NCBI RefSeq assembly: GCF_051020955.1
Contig: NC_135022.1
Coordinates: 7,592,963 to 7,656,962 of the forward strand
DNA length: 64,000 nt
Reading direction: 5' to 3'
Source: Megalopta genalis
Lineage: Eukaryota; Arthropoda; Insecta; Hymenoptera; Halictidae
Position numbers and translations under genes: made by a program. The notes below the pieces were generated by a model that saw nothing but the letters and a program-made list of their open reading frames with translations, made no database searches and was not told the DNA's origin. This document shows positions 8,889 through 20,699 of the stretch, piece after piece; position 1 is the first letter of the stretch; every line of letters begins with the position of its first letter.

Positions 8889-10148
8889 ATGGAAGTCGCC
8901 ATGGACGGTGACTGGAAAACGGTACAATCGCGGGAAGCAAGAAAACTAGGCAAGAAGATGAAACGGAAGGCTGCATCCGATGACGATGAGGATAACAGCC
9001 GCGAAAACAAGAAAACCAACCACGCCGAACCGGAAGACTCCGAACCTTCACCGCTGCTCCTGCTCCTAACTTTTAGCCAGGAACTCGCCGAGAGCCTGCC
9101 TGAAGAGGACTCCAGGCATTTCAAGGGCCTCATAAAGAGTGCCTACACTTACTCTGAGCGCATCCTGGCTGAAAATAAAGCCCTTAGAAACGAGACCGTC
9201 AACAAAGACCCCATTGAAGCTAGACTGGACAACCTAACAAAAATCGTCACCAGTGTTGTCAACACAGTCAGCTCTCTGGAGAAAACAATACAGAGAGGCA
9301 CAACAACAACAACCCCAACAACCAAAACACAAGCCACCTCATACGCCAACATCACAAAAACAAGGATAAACACCACAGCAATGACGATTCCAAAAAGATA
9401 CGTTGCCACAGTTTACCCCACCGAAACAACACCCACATCCAGCAGCGAGGCCACCAAGAAGACAATCATCGACTCCATAGCTCCAACTAAAGAAAGCCTC
9501 AGAATCAGAAACGTCCGCATGATCAACAATAATGGAATCCTGATAGAAACCGAAACCAAAGGGGATCTCGACAAGATCCTCAAAAGCAAGACCCTCCCTA
9601 AGGTGGGCTTAAAAGCTGACCTGCCCACAAAAAAGAAGCCTCGGGCAATCATCTATGGAGTATCCAGCACAGTGACCGAAGACGACCTCATAGGTGCCCT
9701 GAAGTGCCAAAATTTAGAGCACTTAACCGACGAGGACTTCGCCCGGAAAGTTAAGGTCCTCTACAAAACCGGGGACAAATCTAGGGACACCATTAACTGG
9801 GTCTTTGAACTGTCTCCGGATGTTAGAGAAATCTTATTCTCCACCGGGCGAGTTTTCGTTGGTTGGAATTCCTGCGCTATCAGGGACTACAACATAGTCA
9901 GCAGGTGTTATAAATGCCAATCTTTCGGCCATATTTCAAAGCACTGCAGGGCAACCATCGAAACCTGTGGTCACTGTGCCAAGGATGGACACTCCTTCGA
10001 CAAGTGCCCCGAGAAAAGCAGCCACCCCACGTGCATCAACTGCAAAAGGGTGAAAAAGCCATGCGACCACTCCTCCAGGAGCAAAGACTGCCCTGCCTTC
10101 CGCTACGCCATGGAGGTTAACTCTAGCAAGATTGATTATGGTAAGTAA
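8889..10148 (+). CDS. R1-C1 ORF1, nucleic-acid-binding protein, intact
   Basis: This 419-residue protein coats element RNA. I start it at ATG 8889 (MEVAMDGDW) because upstream codons have no ATG; a second ATG lies 12 nt downstream. The N-terminal third is charged (runs of Lys, Glu, Asp), then a Thr-rich linker (TTTTTPTTKTQ), the conserved central domain (RAIIYGVSS) and three CCHC knuckles beginning CYKCQSFGHISKHC, CGHCAKDGHSFDKC and CINCKRVKKP. It ends SKIDYGK, and the final codons overlap ORF2, whose ATG at 10138 lies in the TTATGG. No stop or frameshift interrupts it. Confidence 0.9.
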   Translation: MEVAMDGDWKTVQSREARKLGKKMKRKAASDDDEDNSRENKKTNHAEPEDSEPSPLLLLLTFSQELAESLPEEDSRHFKGLIKSAYTYSERILAENKALRNETVNKDPIEARLDNLTKIVTSVVNTVSSLEKTIQRGTTTTTPTTKTQATSYANITKTRINTTAMTIPKRYVATVYPTETTPTSSSEATKKTIIDSIAPTKESLRIRNVRMINNNGILIETETKGDLDKILKSKTLPKVGLKADLPTKKKPRAIIYGVSSTVTEDDLIGALKCQNLEHLTDEDFARKVKVLYKTGDKSRDTINWVFELSPDVREILFSTGRVFVGWNSCAIRDYNIVSRCYKCQSFGHISKHCRATIETCGHCAKDGHSFDKCPEKSSHPTCINCKRVKKPCDHSSRSKDCPAFRYAMEVNSSKIDYGK

Positions 10149-13100
10149 GCCTTCACCTTTTGTAAACGCGGGAACCATCGGGAGAAACACAATGTCACAC
10201 AGGAGAGATCGTATCTCCACTATAAAGATCGCGCAAATAAACACAAATAACTGTAGAACGGCAATGGACGAGCTAAGACTAATAGCCTCGAGAAAGGGGC
10301 TTGACGTCTTAGCAATCCAAGAGCCATACATTCACCCGAACACAAAATACACTAACATCCTTGGAATCACGACACAAACAATCACAGACAGCAAACACTT
10401 CTCAGACAACGCCTCGAAAAACACTATCAAAAGCGCCCTAGTTATTTGCAACCCGGCGCTCACGACATTGAAGCTGGAGCACCTGTGCAACACGCACTTC
10501 TCCTGCGCTGAGATAAGCACGGGTGACCTCTGCTTCTATGTCGTGAACGCCTACTTTCAGTGGTCAGATCCAATCACCAAGTACATAGACCACCTTGATT
10601 CAATCCTGTCCAACCTCCGGGGAAAGAATATCATAGTCCTCGCAGACGTAAATGCCAAGTCCACCCTTTGGCACAACACGGACACAGACAACAGAGGTGA
10701 AGCTGTCGAGGATCTAATCTCGCAGCATAACCTCTTAGTTGTTAACAAACCCTCCAACACGTATACTTTCGATAACACAAGAGGCAAATCCAACATCGAT
10801 GTATCTCTGGACGCAGGCCCAATAGCGAACAGGATAGATCGATGGTGGATACACGATAAAGAAACTGCAAGTGACCACAACCTAATCACATTTAGCATCC
10901 AACACACATCCGCGGATAGCCCAAAACTCTCCTCCAACCGGTTCAATCTGAAAAGAGCGAACTGGAAGAAGTTTGAGAGAACCCTTAGAACCAAGTCCTT
11001 GCAGGTTCTCAATGCACCCTCTACCAACCACACAGACGCAAACGGACTTGTAGTTGCGCTCGAGGATGTGATCATTCATGCCAGCAATGCTGCAATCCCA
11101 AGGAAGACCTGTTTCCCCAGGTCTGTCCCTTGGTGGAATAAGGACTTGGACAGATTGAAGAAGGAAGTCCGAAGGCTTAGAAGGTTAACTCAGCAAAACA
11201 GAAACACTGCACAGCAAGAACAAACAATGAAACAATACAAACAAATCAGAAACAAATACAATGCACACATCAGAAAAGCAAAACTCCTCAGCTGGCGCTC
11301 ACTCGTGACAACTGAGGGGAACAAAGATCCCTGGGGCATAGTCTATAAACTACAAACCAGGAAGATCAACACGGCAAAAGCATGCAACAACATTGTACAA
11401 AACAACACGCCCACAACCACGTGGCACGACACTGCTGAGTTACTCCTTCACAGCCTTATACCGGATGATGATAGGAGCACTGAAACGCAATGGCACAGGC
11501 GACTACACAATAGCACACTAACACCCCCCGACACGCGCGACTCTGCCTCCTTCACCACAACCGAGGTGGAGATTGCCATTCGTAAGCTTAAAGGAAAGAA
11601 GGCCCCAGGCGCTGACGTAATGGAACCCGAAGTAGTCAAGAGGGCATTGCCCCTGCTACACGCGCAGATAACACACTTATACAACATATGTCTCTCTACG
11701 GCTACCTTCCCGAAACGATGGAAGCAGGGCATCATTAAAATTCTCCTAAAGAACGAGAACAAAGACCCTGCTAATCCAAAATCTTATAGACCCATCTGCC
11801 TCCTTCCGGTGTTAAGTAAGATCTTGGAATAGTTAATAGCTTCTAGACTAGAACCTCTCTTAGAAGCACACGCGCAAACGGCTGACCAGCAATACGGCTT
11901 CCGACCTGCCAGATCTACGGAGGAAGCCATTGTTAAAGTCAGATCTATAACAGCACAAAGCCAAGAGAGATATGTGATAGGTATACTATTTGACATAGCT
12001 GGCGCATTCGACAACGTATGGTGGCCTTCTATCCTGGATGGCCTGAAGCGACGAGATTGCCCGGTAAATCTGTACAGGCTCATCCAGAGCTACCTCTCGG
12101 AGAGAGCTGTACAGATACAAAACAATAGTTACTCAGTCAAAAAGGATGTGACAAAAGGCTGCCCACAGGTTTCTGTACTGGGTCCCAAGTTCTGGAACTT
12201 GGTATTTGACGACCTTTTAAACAAAATTACACTTAAGGGTCTCAAGTGCGTTGCATATGCCGATGACCTCATTATCCTAATCCCTGGCGACTCCAGGAGG
12301 GACCTTGAGGTCAGAGGCAACACTGCAACAAAACTTGTCGCTGACTGGTGCCAGAAGCATAAGCTTCAAATCTCGGAGCCAAAAACAGAGATGATCCTAC
12401 TAAAGGGCATCCTGGACATCAGACGACCACCCACTATAAAAATCGGGATCACATCAATAAAGATGAAGAAGGTCGTCAAGTACCTAGGAATTAACTTCGG
12501 ACCCAGGTTCAATGTCACGACACATATCCTAGAAATTTGCAAGAAAAGCAAGGCCGTATTTCAGGGCCTCGCGAGGGTCTGTAAGTCATATTGGGGACTG
12601 AATTACGGTACCACCCTCAGGCTCTATCGAGGCGTCTTTCTGCCTATTATAACGTACGCTGCCGCAGGCTGGGCGGACAAAACTAATGTCCACCACCTGC
12701 GGAGGCTACAAAGTGCGCAAAGAAATGCCCTCCTTAGAGTCACCAGGGCGTACCGTACGATATCCAACGATGGCCTGATGGTACTGGCCGCCGCTAAACC
12801 CATAGATCTCGTCCTTCAAGAAAGAATGGCAATATACCGCCTCAGGAAGGGTGAAGAGGCAAAAATCGGAGATACGATCTTCTCATCTGGTACACAAACA
12901 CAACCCTCCGGTAATAACGACACAATAACACAAATCACACAGAACATCAAAAACCACACTCTTGACATCTGGCAAGGGAGATGGGACTCTTCCTCCAAGG
13001 GAAGAATCACCCATCAATTCTTCCCAGATGTCAGAGCGAGGATGGCTGCGAAGCTGGAGCCGGATTTCCACAGCTCGCAGCTGCTGTCGGGGCACGGCAA

Positions 13101-13344
13101 GTTCAACGCCAAATTAATGGCGCTGAACATAGCCGAGTCTGACGCCTGCAGATGCGGGGAGACCGACACGGTAACGCACGTCACCTTCGAATGCTCACTC
13201 CATGACACACACCGTACAACACTACTCACCCACGTCACCAAACATCACCTCCCGTGGCCGTGTGACCTGAGGAGGCTTACCGAGCCGCCAATACTCAATA
13301 CATTACTAAAGTTCGCCAAAGAAGCCATGAAAGCGCGCGAGTAG
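10138..13344 (+). pseudogene. R1-C1 ORF2, endonuclease/reverse transcriptase with one stop codon
   Basis: The ATG at 10138 overlaps the end of ORF1 by 11 nt. The frame encodes an APE endonuclease (ADVNAKSTLWH, ASDHN), reverse transcriptase (LFDIAGAFDNVWW, YADDLIIL) and C-terminal finger (CRCGETDTVTHVTFEC), about 1068 codons in all. The only interruption is TAG at 11830-11832, where relatives read LERLIA; the frame resumes unchanged. The usual GCPQGS motif reads GCPQVS, a change next to the RT fingers that could itself be inactivating. Otherwise the protein is full length, so it decayed recently. Confidence 0.9.
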
Positions 13345-13501
13345 GCGGGCAGTCGGCCCGCATGGCCTGCATTGGTCGGTACACGGCAACGCAGGCATCC
13401 CACCGACAGGTGAGATGTGCCGAACCGTCCACAAAAACACTCATGCATTGCACCCAACGCATGAGCCTGCAAGGGACTGAGCATATGCCCGTGCATATGC
13501 T

Positions 13502-13596
13502 GACAACCCCGCCTCCACGTGGCCCCCGCTGTCAACACTGCTCCACTCACCTCCAAGTGAGGCTTGCACAGTGGAGCAGTGGCTAAGTGGGTTGTC
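13502..13596 (+). ncRNA. HDV-ribozyme-like core in C1 3' UTR
   Basis: P2 GACAACCC (13502-13509) pairs over 8 bp with GGGTTGTC (13589-13596). GCCTCCACGTGGC forms P3/L3. The joiner reads TGTCAAC instead of GGGCAAC. P4 is a perfect 10-bp stem, ACTGCTCCAC with GTGGAGCAGT (13537-13546, 13571-13580), and GGCTAAG follows at once (13581-13587). The rest of the 3' UTR (13345-13501, 13597-13778) includes a GGCGGGC/GCCCGC hairpin just after the ORF2 stop. Confidence 0.72.
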
Positions 13597-13778
13597 TCCT
13601 GAAAAGGACAGTCCTCCTTCCTGATGATCCCCACCAAAGGTGATGGAAGGGTTTTTCACAGCAGGTTCCCCTCGTACTGGTTTCGCTACTTTAACACCGC
13701 CAGTATAAGCCGCACTCTGCGGCTTCGGTATGGCTGAGCCGGCTAACGCCCCATTAGCTCATAACGTAGACATTCTAA

Positions 13779-13792
13779 TGTCCCTATCTACT
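13779..13792 (+). repeat. 28S-derived R1 target-site duplication, junction C1/D1
   Basis: A perfect TGTCCCTATCTACT separates the 3' end of C1 (ACATTCTAA) from the 5' UTR of D1. Confidence 0.93.
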
Positions 13793-13854
13793 GGCGGTGG
13801 CGGTCTGTGGCCACCCAGGGTTGAGAGGCGACCCCCGAACTAGTCCTCGCGAAG

Positions 13855-14715
13855 GTTGTTGCTACTACCGAGTCGATGGGTGCGTCGACGATGAAGGCAT
13901 TTTAGACCGTCAGTGCGTTGTACATGTAGTACTTCGCATAATGGCGAGGCCCGAGATTAAGCATGCGGGCTGTGGCGTGTTCATGTACAGCATTGAATAT
14001 GCTGTACTACTTCCTACCGGGGGGCTGTTGTCACTTGTGGCTTCAGCTCCCCGCGTCACGTTATGCGGTTTTTCTGGTCTGACTGGAATGCCGCATTTTC
14101 GTTGTCTGAACACGCCACAAAGCAACACGCCGTCGGATCGAATGTTGCTGCTGAGTCGATAGGTGCATCGGCGATGAAGGCACTTGAGACCGTCAGTGCG
14201 TTGTACATGTAGTACTTCGCATAATGGCGAGGCCCGAGATTAAGCATGCGGGCTGTGGCGTGTTCATGTACAGCATTGAATATGCTGTACTACTTCCTAC
14301 CGGGGGACTGTTGTCACTTGTGGCTTCAGCTCCCCGCGTCACGTTATGCGGTTTTTCTGGTCTGACTGGAATGCCGCATTTTCGTTATCTGAACACGCCA
14401 CAAAGCAACACGCCGACGGATTGAATGCTGCTGCCGAGTTGACGGATGCATCAGATGCATCGGCGATGAGGGTATTTGAGACCGCCAGTGCGTTGTACAT
14501 GTAGTACTTCGCATAATGGCGAGGCCCCTGAACTAAGCATACGGGCTGTGGCGTGTTCTTGTGCAGCATTGTGTATGCTGCACTACTTCCTACCGGGGGG
14601 CTGTTGTCACTTGTGGCTTCAGCTCCCCGCGTCACGTTAGGCGGTTTTTCTGCTTTACTGGAATGCCGCCTTTTCGTTGTTTGAGCGCGCCACGTAGCAA
14701 CATGCCGTTGGATCT
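13855..14715 (+). repeat. Tandem 5' UTR monomers of D1, about 285-bp units x 3
   Basis: Three consecutive units share long near-identical stretches. The marker TACATGTAGTACTTCGCATA starts at 13921, 14204 and 14496, giving periods of 283 and 292 bp. Units 1 and 2 are closest; unit 3 carries a small insertion (a duplicated GATGCATC) and more changes. Tandem 5' monomers act as promoter units in some mammalian L1 families, so these may be promoter units too. That role is inferred from position only. From 14716 to 15242 the 5' UTR is unique sequence with nothing recognised. Confidence 0.85.
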
Positions 14716-15242
14716 AGAAATCGGGATGCAACCAATCACCTGGGCAACCCAGGCCGCAAGGGGCAAACGTGCCCTAGCCACACTTGAGCCTCCACGAAAT
14801 AAGGTACCGCTGGATAGCTCGTGTTCTCAAAACGCAGCGAACTGAACGAAGTGTGGTGGAGAGGAAGAGGCAGCCTCTCCGACTGCTGTCTCCCGCGTGT
14901 TTGCCGTGCGTGGCGACCCTTGTCGTCGGAAAAGAGGACCCTGGGATCTGAGGGGGCCCTCTCCTGCGGGTGAGACGTTCCCAACACGTACCTTTGGCCT
15001 CTGCTTCGGCTAGATGGGAGGCTGGACGAGAAAAGCAGCCCTGGTCCAGTCAATCGGCTTGGAACGACCATACGCTTCGGCGAGTGGGTTCTGACGGGTG
15101 AGGACGCGGGCTGGGTTGAGTAATCGGCCCAGTCAGCAGACTATGTCCGGTGCGTAGCCCTAACCCAGCCTGATGGCGGGTTCCAAAATGTGTGGGTCGG
15201 TGGTGGCCGGGGAGCGTGCCGGATGAAAGAAAGATTCATAAT

Positions 15243-16847
15243 ATGGGATCTAGAATAAAAATTGAACGCTCGAAGTCGGCGGGTCCAGCTCCTACTCGGA
15301 GTGAAGCCGTCGCCACAAACGCGGAGACTGCAACAGCAGTTGTCAGTCCTCCCGCGTCTGCGAAAAAGACAAGGTCCGGGAAGGTGATCAACATCGCCAA
15401 TCCTCGCGTGACCTTAGAGAGATGCGTGACACCCACGCGAGCGGTCTCGGTGAAAACTGAGGCCACGGTAGAAGGCGCGCCGGACACCGGTAACGTGGGG
15501 ACATCGCCCAAGTCGGGGGACTCCCCCAGCCGCAAGGCTGGGAAGGAGAAACCCAAGAAAATTGAACGAGTCAAAGACACGCTCGTGAAGGTGCAACCGG
15601 CACCCGAGCGTGTTGAAGACCCCGAAGGTGGCGGTTGGAAAACCGTCACCAAGAAGTCGAAGCGTGCCAAGCCAGTTGCACCTACTGGCAAGGCCGCAGT
15701 AAACCAGACCAGGAAATCGAAGGGGACGGTTTCCGGGCACAAGGTACGGCCTCTCGATGTCGTGAGAGGCGAAGCCTTCAGGCTAGTATCAGAGATACGG
15801 GCCTTTTGCTTTCGACCCGCGTCGAAAGTCAACAAGGAGTCCGGGTCGAAGATACTAACAGAAGTCGAAGCACTCAACGGGTTAGTTCAGGAGCTGATTC
15901 AACGAAACAGCTTCGTCGAAGGGCAACTCGCCGCGGTCAGGGCGGACCTAAAAGCGCGTCCTGCCGTAATGAGTGCGGTGCGACCTGGGCCGTCCAAGGG
16001 AATTCTCCCGAAGACGGTCTGCAATGCCGCGCAGTTGACCTACGCCCAAGTGGCTAAGGTCAATCAGACAGCTACTCCGGAGGCGAGAAGACCACCGACA
16101 CAATACGTGGTGCGTATCTTCCCGCCAAAGAATAAAGGACAGAACAGCGATGCTACTAAGTGAGCTGTTCTGTCGATCGTGAAACCTGCGAAGGAGGCGA
16201 TCCGGGTCAGATCGGTTCGACGCATCCACTCCGGTGGCATCGTCGTCGAAACCGATCGCAAGGAGGACCTAAAAGCCTTCGTAGGTAATAGAAAGCTGGC
16301 GAGTGCGGGACTGTCCGTCTCCTTGCCTAGCAAACGGGAACCCGAGGTCCTGATTTATGATATCCCGAAAGGGATGGGCAAGGAGGAAATTGCCTCCAGT
16401 CTTTGGAGGCAAAACCTCTCTGAGGCGTCCCAGAAGGATGTGCCTTCGGGTGTTCGGGTCAGTCGCATGGCTGGCAAGACCCCGGAGACAGCCAACTGGG
16501 TAGTGGCCGTCAGTCCGCAGATTCGTCGGCGGCTGGCGCAGAGAGGGGACCGGGTGTACCTCGGGTGGAGTTCCTGTCGTGTGCGGGACTTCATACAGGT
16601 CACCCGATGCTACAAGTGCCAGCGCTTCGGGCACACGGCGAAGCGCTGCAAATTCAAAGAGGATGTCTGCGGACATTGTGCCGAAAAAGGGCACGGTTAT
16701 GCGCACTGTAACAGGAAGAGCAAGCCTCCGGTTTGCTCCAACTGTAAAGACAGAGGGCGACCATTTGAACATAAGTCGCGAGACCCGGCCTGCGCCTCGT
16801 ATCAGGAAGCGCTGGTTTTGGAGATGTCTCGCATCAGACACGAATAA
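15243..16847 (+). pseudogene. R1-D1 ORF1 with one in-frame stop
   Basis: I begin at ATG 15243 (MGSRIKIERSKS), the first ATG of the frame after the 5' UTR. The N-terminal part is long, basic and Pro/Thr/Lys-rich. TGA at 16161-16163 interrupts; the same frame continues through the central domain (EVLIYDIPKG) and three CCHC knuckles starting CYKCQRFGHTAKRC and CGHCAEKGHGYAHC, to TAA at 16845-16847. Read through the stop it would be 534 residues, the longest ORF1 here, owing to its N-terminal extension. It is probably a nucleic-acid-binding ORF1p inactivated by a point mutation. Confidence 0.87.
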
Positions 16848-16859
16848 TTTGAATCTTGA

Positions 16860-19800
16860 ATGGATAGTACAAACGACCGGCGACGCTCGAGAGTCATACG
16901 GGTCATGCAGCATAACATGCAGCGGGCCCGAAACGTGACCGACGAAGTCCGGACTGAGATGCATAGGCGAGGGGTAGATGTGTTGCTTGCACAAGAGCCA
17001 TATAGCTGGCGGGGTACTGTGCCCGGGCTAGGCTTGAGAACGAGGCTGATCACGGCAGGCGATCCGGTGATGGCTGCAATAGCGGTCAGAAACCCGGATC
17101 TAACCGTGGTCAAAGTCTCTAACTTGTGCGACACGCATTTGTCCTGTGCCAGCATCTCGGGTTCGTTTGGGAGCTTCTTCCTGATCAGCCAGTACTTTCA
17201 ATGGTCCGATGACGTTGAATCAGGTCTGGCGCGGTTAGAGAGAGCTCTTTCCGCACTAAGGCATAACCGAGTCATTATCTCTGCCGACGTTAACGCAAAA
17301 TCAGCCCAGTGGGGCAGTGCGGAGACGGACGTGAGAGGTCGTAAACTCGAAGAGTTTATCGTGAGCCATGGCTTGGTTGTCTTGAACGAGGCTGGAAACG
17401 CTCCGACGTTTTCCAGCCCTAGTGGACAGTCTTACATCGACGTCACACTATCGACACCTGACATTTGCGACAAGGTGCGAGGTTGGAAGGTCCGCGAGGA
17501 CCTGACGACCAGCGACCACCGGGTCATAGAGTTCACTTTGAGTTTTTGCGCCAAGGACGGTACTGCCGAAATTTGTAGTAGCGACAGCAGCACCAACCGG
17601 AACGGATTATTACCAAGGTTCCGACTCCGAAGCGCAAAATGGCCCGAGTTCGACAAGGCGCTGCAGGAAAGTAAGAGGAGTATATCCCCCAATCCATTGA
17701 ATAATAAGGGGGAAGTCGAACATCTAGCACAGGAGATCGAAAGAATGATCGTCCAAGCGTGCGACTCCTCGATGCCAACCAAGCAGTGGCATTCAAAATC
17801 CGTCCCATGGTGGACGGCCGACCTGACGAGGCAGAAGAGGCGAGTCTATAAACTTAGACGAGCCTCGCAGAACGCGGCATGTTCAGAGGAGCAGAGGGCG
17901 GCCAAGAGGACCGAGTATCTCAAACAGAGAAAGGCCTACAAAGCCGCCATTAAAGCTGCTCGGTCGCACAGCTGGCGTGCATTCGTGACCGAGCAGGGAA
18001 ACAAAGAACCCTGGGGCCTCATTTATAAGATCACGAGGCAGAAGATGACAGCCAACACGGTCATCTCGAATATTAATCTTAACACTGCCCAGGGTTATAC
18101 TACAGACTGGGACTCCACCGCTTCCGCGCTGCTGGAGGGGTTAATTCCGGACGATAGCCCCGCGAATGATTCTCCGGATCATGCGCGAGTCAGGAGGGAA
18201 GCTGCCATCGAGCCGGAGAGTGAGGACGCCAGTTCCTTCACCCTCTCGGAGCTCAGATCGGCGGTCAACCGACTGAAGAGCGGCAAGTGTCCAGGCCTAG
18301 ACCGAATTGAGCCGGAGGTTCTAAAACGCTCGTTTAATACGATCTCACGCGAGCTCCTCCGACTCTACAACGGATGCCTGGCACACGGAGTCTTTCCCGC
18401 GGAATGGAAAATCGGGTCCATCATTTCCATCCTTAAAGGATCCGAGAAACCTGAAACGGAGATAAAGTCCTACAGACCTATATGCTTGCTTTCGGTCGTA
18501 GGCAAAGTCTTAGAGAAGCTAATCGCTACGCGATTAGCTAGTTCGTTTTTGCACCCCGACTACGCCTCCGATCGGCAATACGGATTCAGGCCGCATCGAT
18601 CCACGACTGATGCCGTGGTAAAGATGAGGGAGCTTGCGTCCGGTCGAGAGGAAAAGTACGTCGTGGGTCTGCTCTTCTACATAGCCGCAGCCTTTGATAA
18701 CGTCTGATGGCCAAGCATACTCAACGCGTTGAGGAAGCGAGGCTGCCCAAAAAACCTATTTAGATTTGTGGTCGACTACTTCGACGGCCGCGTGGTGACT
18801 ATGGTGTCTGATCGCGGTGCAGTGCGGAAGAAAGTCACTAAGGGCTGCCCACAGGGATCAATTCTTGGTCCGAGCTGTTGGTACTTAGTCTTCGACGAGG
18901 TTCTACAGCTCCTATCGAACGCCGGGCTCGCTTGCGAGCCCATCGCCTATGCAGACGACCTTCTTGTCTTGATTTTTGCGAACAGCAGGAAGGGTCTAGA
19001 AAGCAATGGCCAATTGGTTGCGGACACCATTTCTTGCTGGTGCGACCAGCAGAAATTGTCGCTGTCTGCGACCAAGACTGAGATGATATTCTTGAAAGGC
19101 TCTCTCGACAGAGAGAGGCCACCTGTGATAAAAGTAGGAGGTCGGAATATTGCCGTCAAGGACTATGTGCGTTACCTTGGCGTGCATTTTGACTCTAGAC
19201 TGGGTATCCATTCCCACGTCGAGTATTTGAATGCTAAGTCCTTGCGAACGTTTAATGCGCTAGCAAGGATTGCTAAGTCGAACTGGGGATTGGGATATCG
19301 GACGATGCGTAATTTGTACCGCGGCTTGTTTGTCCCAATCGTCACGTATGCTGCCGCGGGCTGGGCAGACCGCCTTACCTCTGGGACGAGTAAATGGCTC
19401 ACCAGAGCGCAGAGGCGTGTTCTGCTTGGCTGCGTCAAAGCCTACAGGACAGTCTCCACTGATGCGATCCCCGTGATCGCCGGGGAGATACCTGTGGACT
19501 TGGCGATAGCGGAGTTCAGCTGCGTGTACAAAGCCAGGAAGAAACTCGGGTTCCAACATGGAACCTATCAAGTGAGTCAGGCCGAATTGGCTGACGAAGT
19601 CGTCACCGAAGCCCAAGTTCGCAGAAGGCTGAGGGAGGCGACTTTAGAGATGTGGCAGCAGAGATGGTCGTCCTCGACGAAGGGTAGGGAAACCTTCCAA
19701 TACTTCGGCGAGGTATCAGACCGACTCTCAGCGAGCTGGATCAGAGTCGACCATGATGTAGCGCAGTTCTTGAGCGGACATGGAGACTTCCGTGCGAAGC

Positions 19801-19976
19801 TCAAGACGTTCGCCCTGGTCGACGATGAGTTGTGCGAATGTGGGGAGGAGGAAACTCCAAACCACGTCCTCTACGATTGTCAGCGTTACGTAGAGGACAG
19901 GGAACACCTACGCCAGGCGGCGATTCGAGAAGGATTTCAGTGGCCGATCGACAAAGCCAGCCTGGTGTCAGAGTAG
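16860..19976 (+). pseudogene. R1-D1 ORF2, stop and active-site change in the RT
   Basis: ATG 16860 follows the ORF1 stop by 12 nt. The frame holds an APE endonuclease (SADVNAKSAQW, TTSDHR), reverse transcriptase and C-terminal finger (CECGEEETPNHVLYDC). Two lesions sit together in RT motif A. The catalytic Asp is replaced by Tyr (TAC at 18678-18680, giving LLFYIAAAFDN), and the Trp of NVWW is TGA (18705-18707). The frame then continues unbroken through YADDLLVL to TAG at 19974-19976. The Asp to Tyr change alone should abolish polymerase activity. Confidence 0.9.
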
Positions 19977-20460
19977 CTATTTAAGGAGTTCCAAAAATTC
20001 GCACGATCCGTAAGAACGACAAAGAGACGAACATAGAACGAAACTGTATACGGAGCGTGGACTCGTCCAGCTCCGTCGATGTACGGCATGCTGGGCGAAC
20101 CCCTCGGGGTTCGTCCCCTCGGGCCAGGCTGAAGCCCCTCTTGCGGAGATAAAAGACTTTAACACTACTCCGTAAGAGTGCCTGGATTGGGTTGGACTCG
20201 AGGTGGCAGTGGGAGTAGCACGCTGTCTTCCCCTGATACGATAGTGAACGAGGGTAGAGCCCGAACATCAGGCATAAGTCGCAAGAGCGGCCGGTATGGT
20301 CCACCAAGGACTTAGGTACGGCCCGTCTCTCAGAGACCACAGTTATGACGACGAACACTAACTGTCGTGTGGCACTTTGGGGGTGGCAACACGGCAAGAA
20401 AGCCGTTGTAGCGGTTGGCGTGTGGTGCCGAGCACCCGCCACCGCGGTCGCCTAACAGAT
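19977..20460 (+). other. D1 3' UTR and D1/E1 boundary
   Basis: No gene is seen. A perfect 8-bp palindromic hairpin, CGAACCCC with GGGGTTCG, lies at 20096-20113. No 28S 14-mer marks the boundary with E1. Just beyond it, CGCCGGC ATTATT GCCGGCG forms another hairpin near 20489-20508, probably in the E1 5' UTR. Confidence 0.5.
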
Positions 20461-20699
20461 CGACCATTCACTACTTTCATATTATTATCGCCGGCATTAT
20501 TGCCGGCGAAATACTTAAAGCAAACATACAACTCCTTGCAGCCGACAGAGAGTTAAGACCGGGTCTTCTGACTCCCCGGTCCAATGAACTTAAACAGCGA
20601 GGGCGCGATGGATCTAAGTCCCGGTTCCTTCGCAGTTGTTCACCGCTGATTTTCCATCGACCCACCCCGCCTCACCCCCGCCCGCCATCGTCCATCAGC

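Larger units (their letters stand above)
8028..13778 (+). mobile_element. R1-clade retrotransposon, family C copy 1 (C1), apparently full length
   Basis: C1 spans 5751 bp between two 14-bp 28S duplications: 861-nt 5' UTR, intact ORF1, ORF2 with one stop, and a 434-nt 3' UTR ending ACATTCTAA without poly(A). It is intermediate in base composition, with ACA/AAC-rich coding sequence. Being complete and bounded on both sides by the target sequence, it is the best reference for the array. A second copy (C2) is split across 32382-32763 and 39323-40166. Confidence 0.92.
13793..20460 (+). mobile_element. R1-clade retrotransposon, family D (D1)
   Basis: D1 starts right after a 28S 14-mer and has the longest 5' UTR in the array, about 1450 nt, built partly of tandem monomers. 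ORF1 and ORF2 each carry one in-frame stop. Unlike the other families, the two ORFs do not overlap: 12 nt separate them. The 3' boundary is uncertain (about 20450-20500), because no 28S duplication marks the junction with E1. No HDV-like core was recognised in its 3' UTR. Confidence 0.85.

Noticed and set aside
13344..13509. P1 strand for the C1 ribozyme-like core
   Set aside because: GGCGGG just after the ORF2 stop could pair with CCCGCT, but this needs a joiner of about 150 nt and is not seen in the other families; too weak to claim.
13797..14845. Repeated ORFs over the D1 5' UTR
   Set aside because: They reflect the tandem monomers; stops and frames vary between units and no conserved protein motif is visible.
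19977..20460. HDV-like core in the D1 3' UTR
   Set aside because: A GGCAAC followed by ACGGC/GCCGT is present near 20380-20420, but the CCTCC loop and a P2 pair around it are not, so it was not counted.
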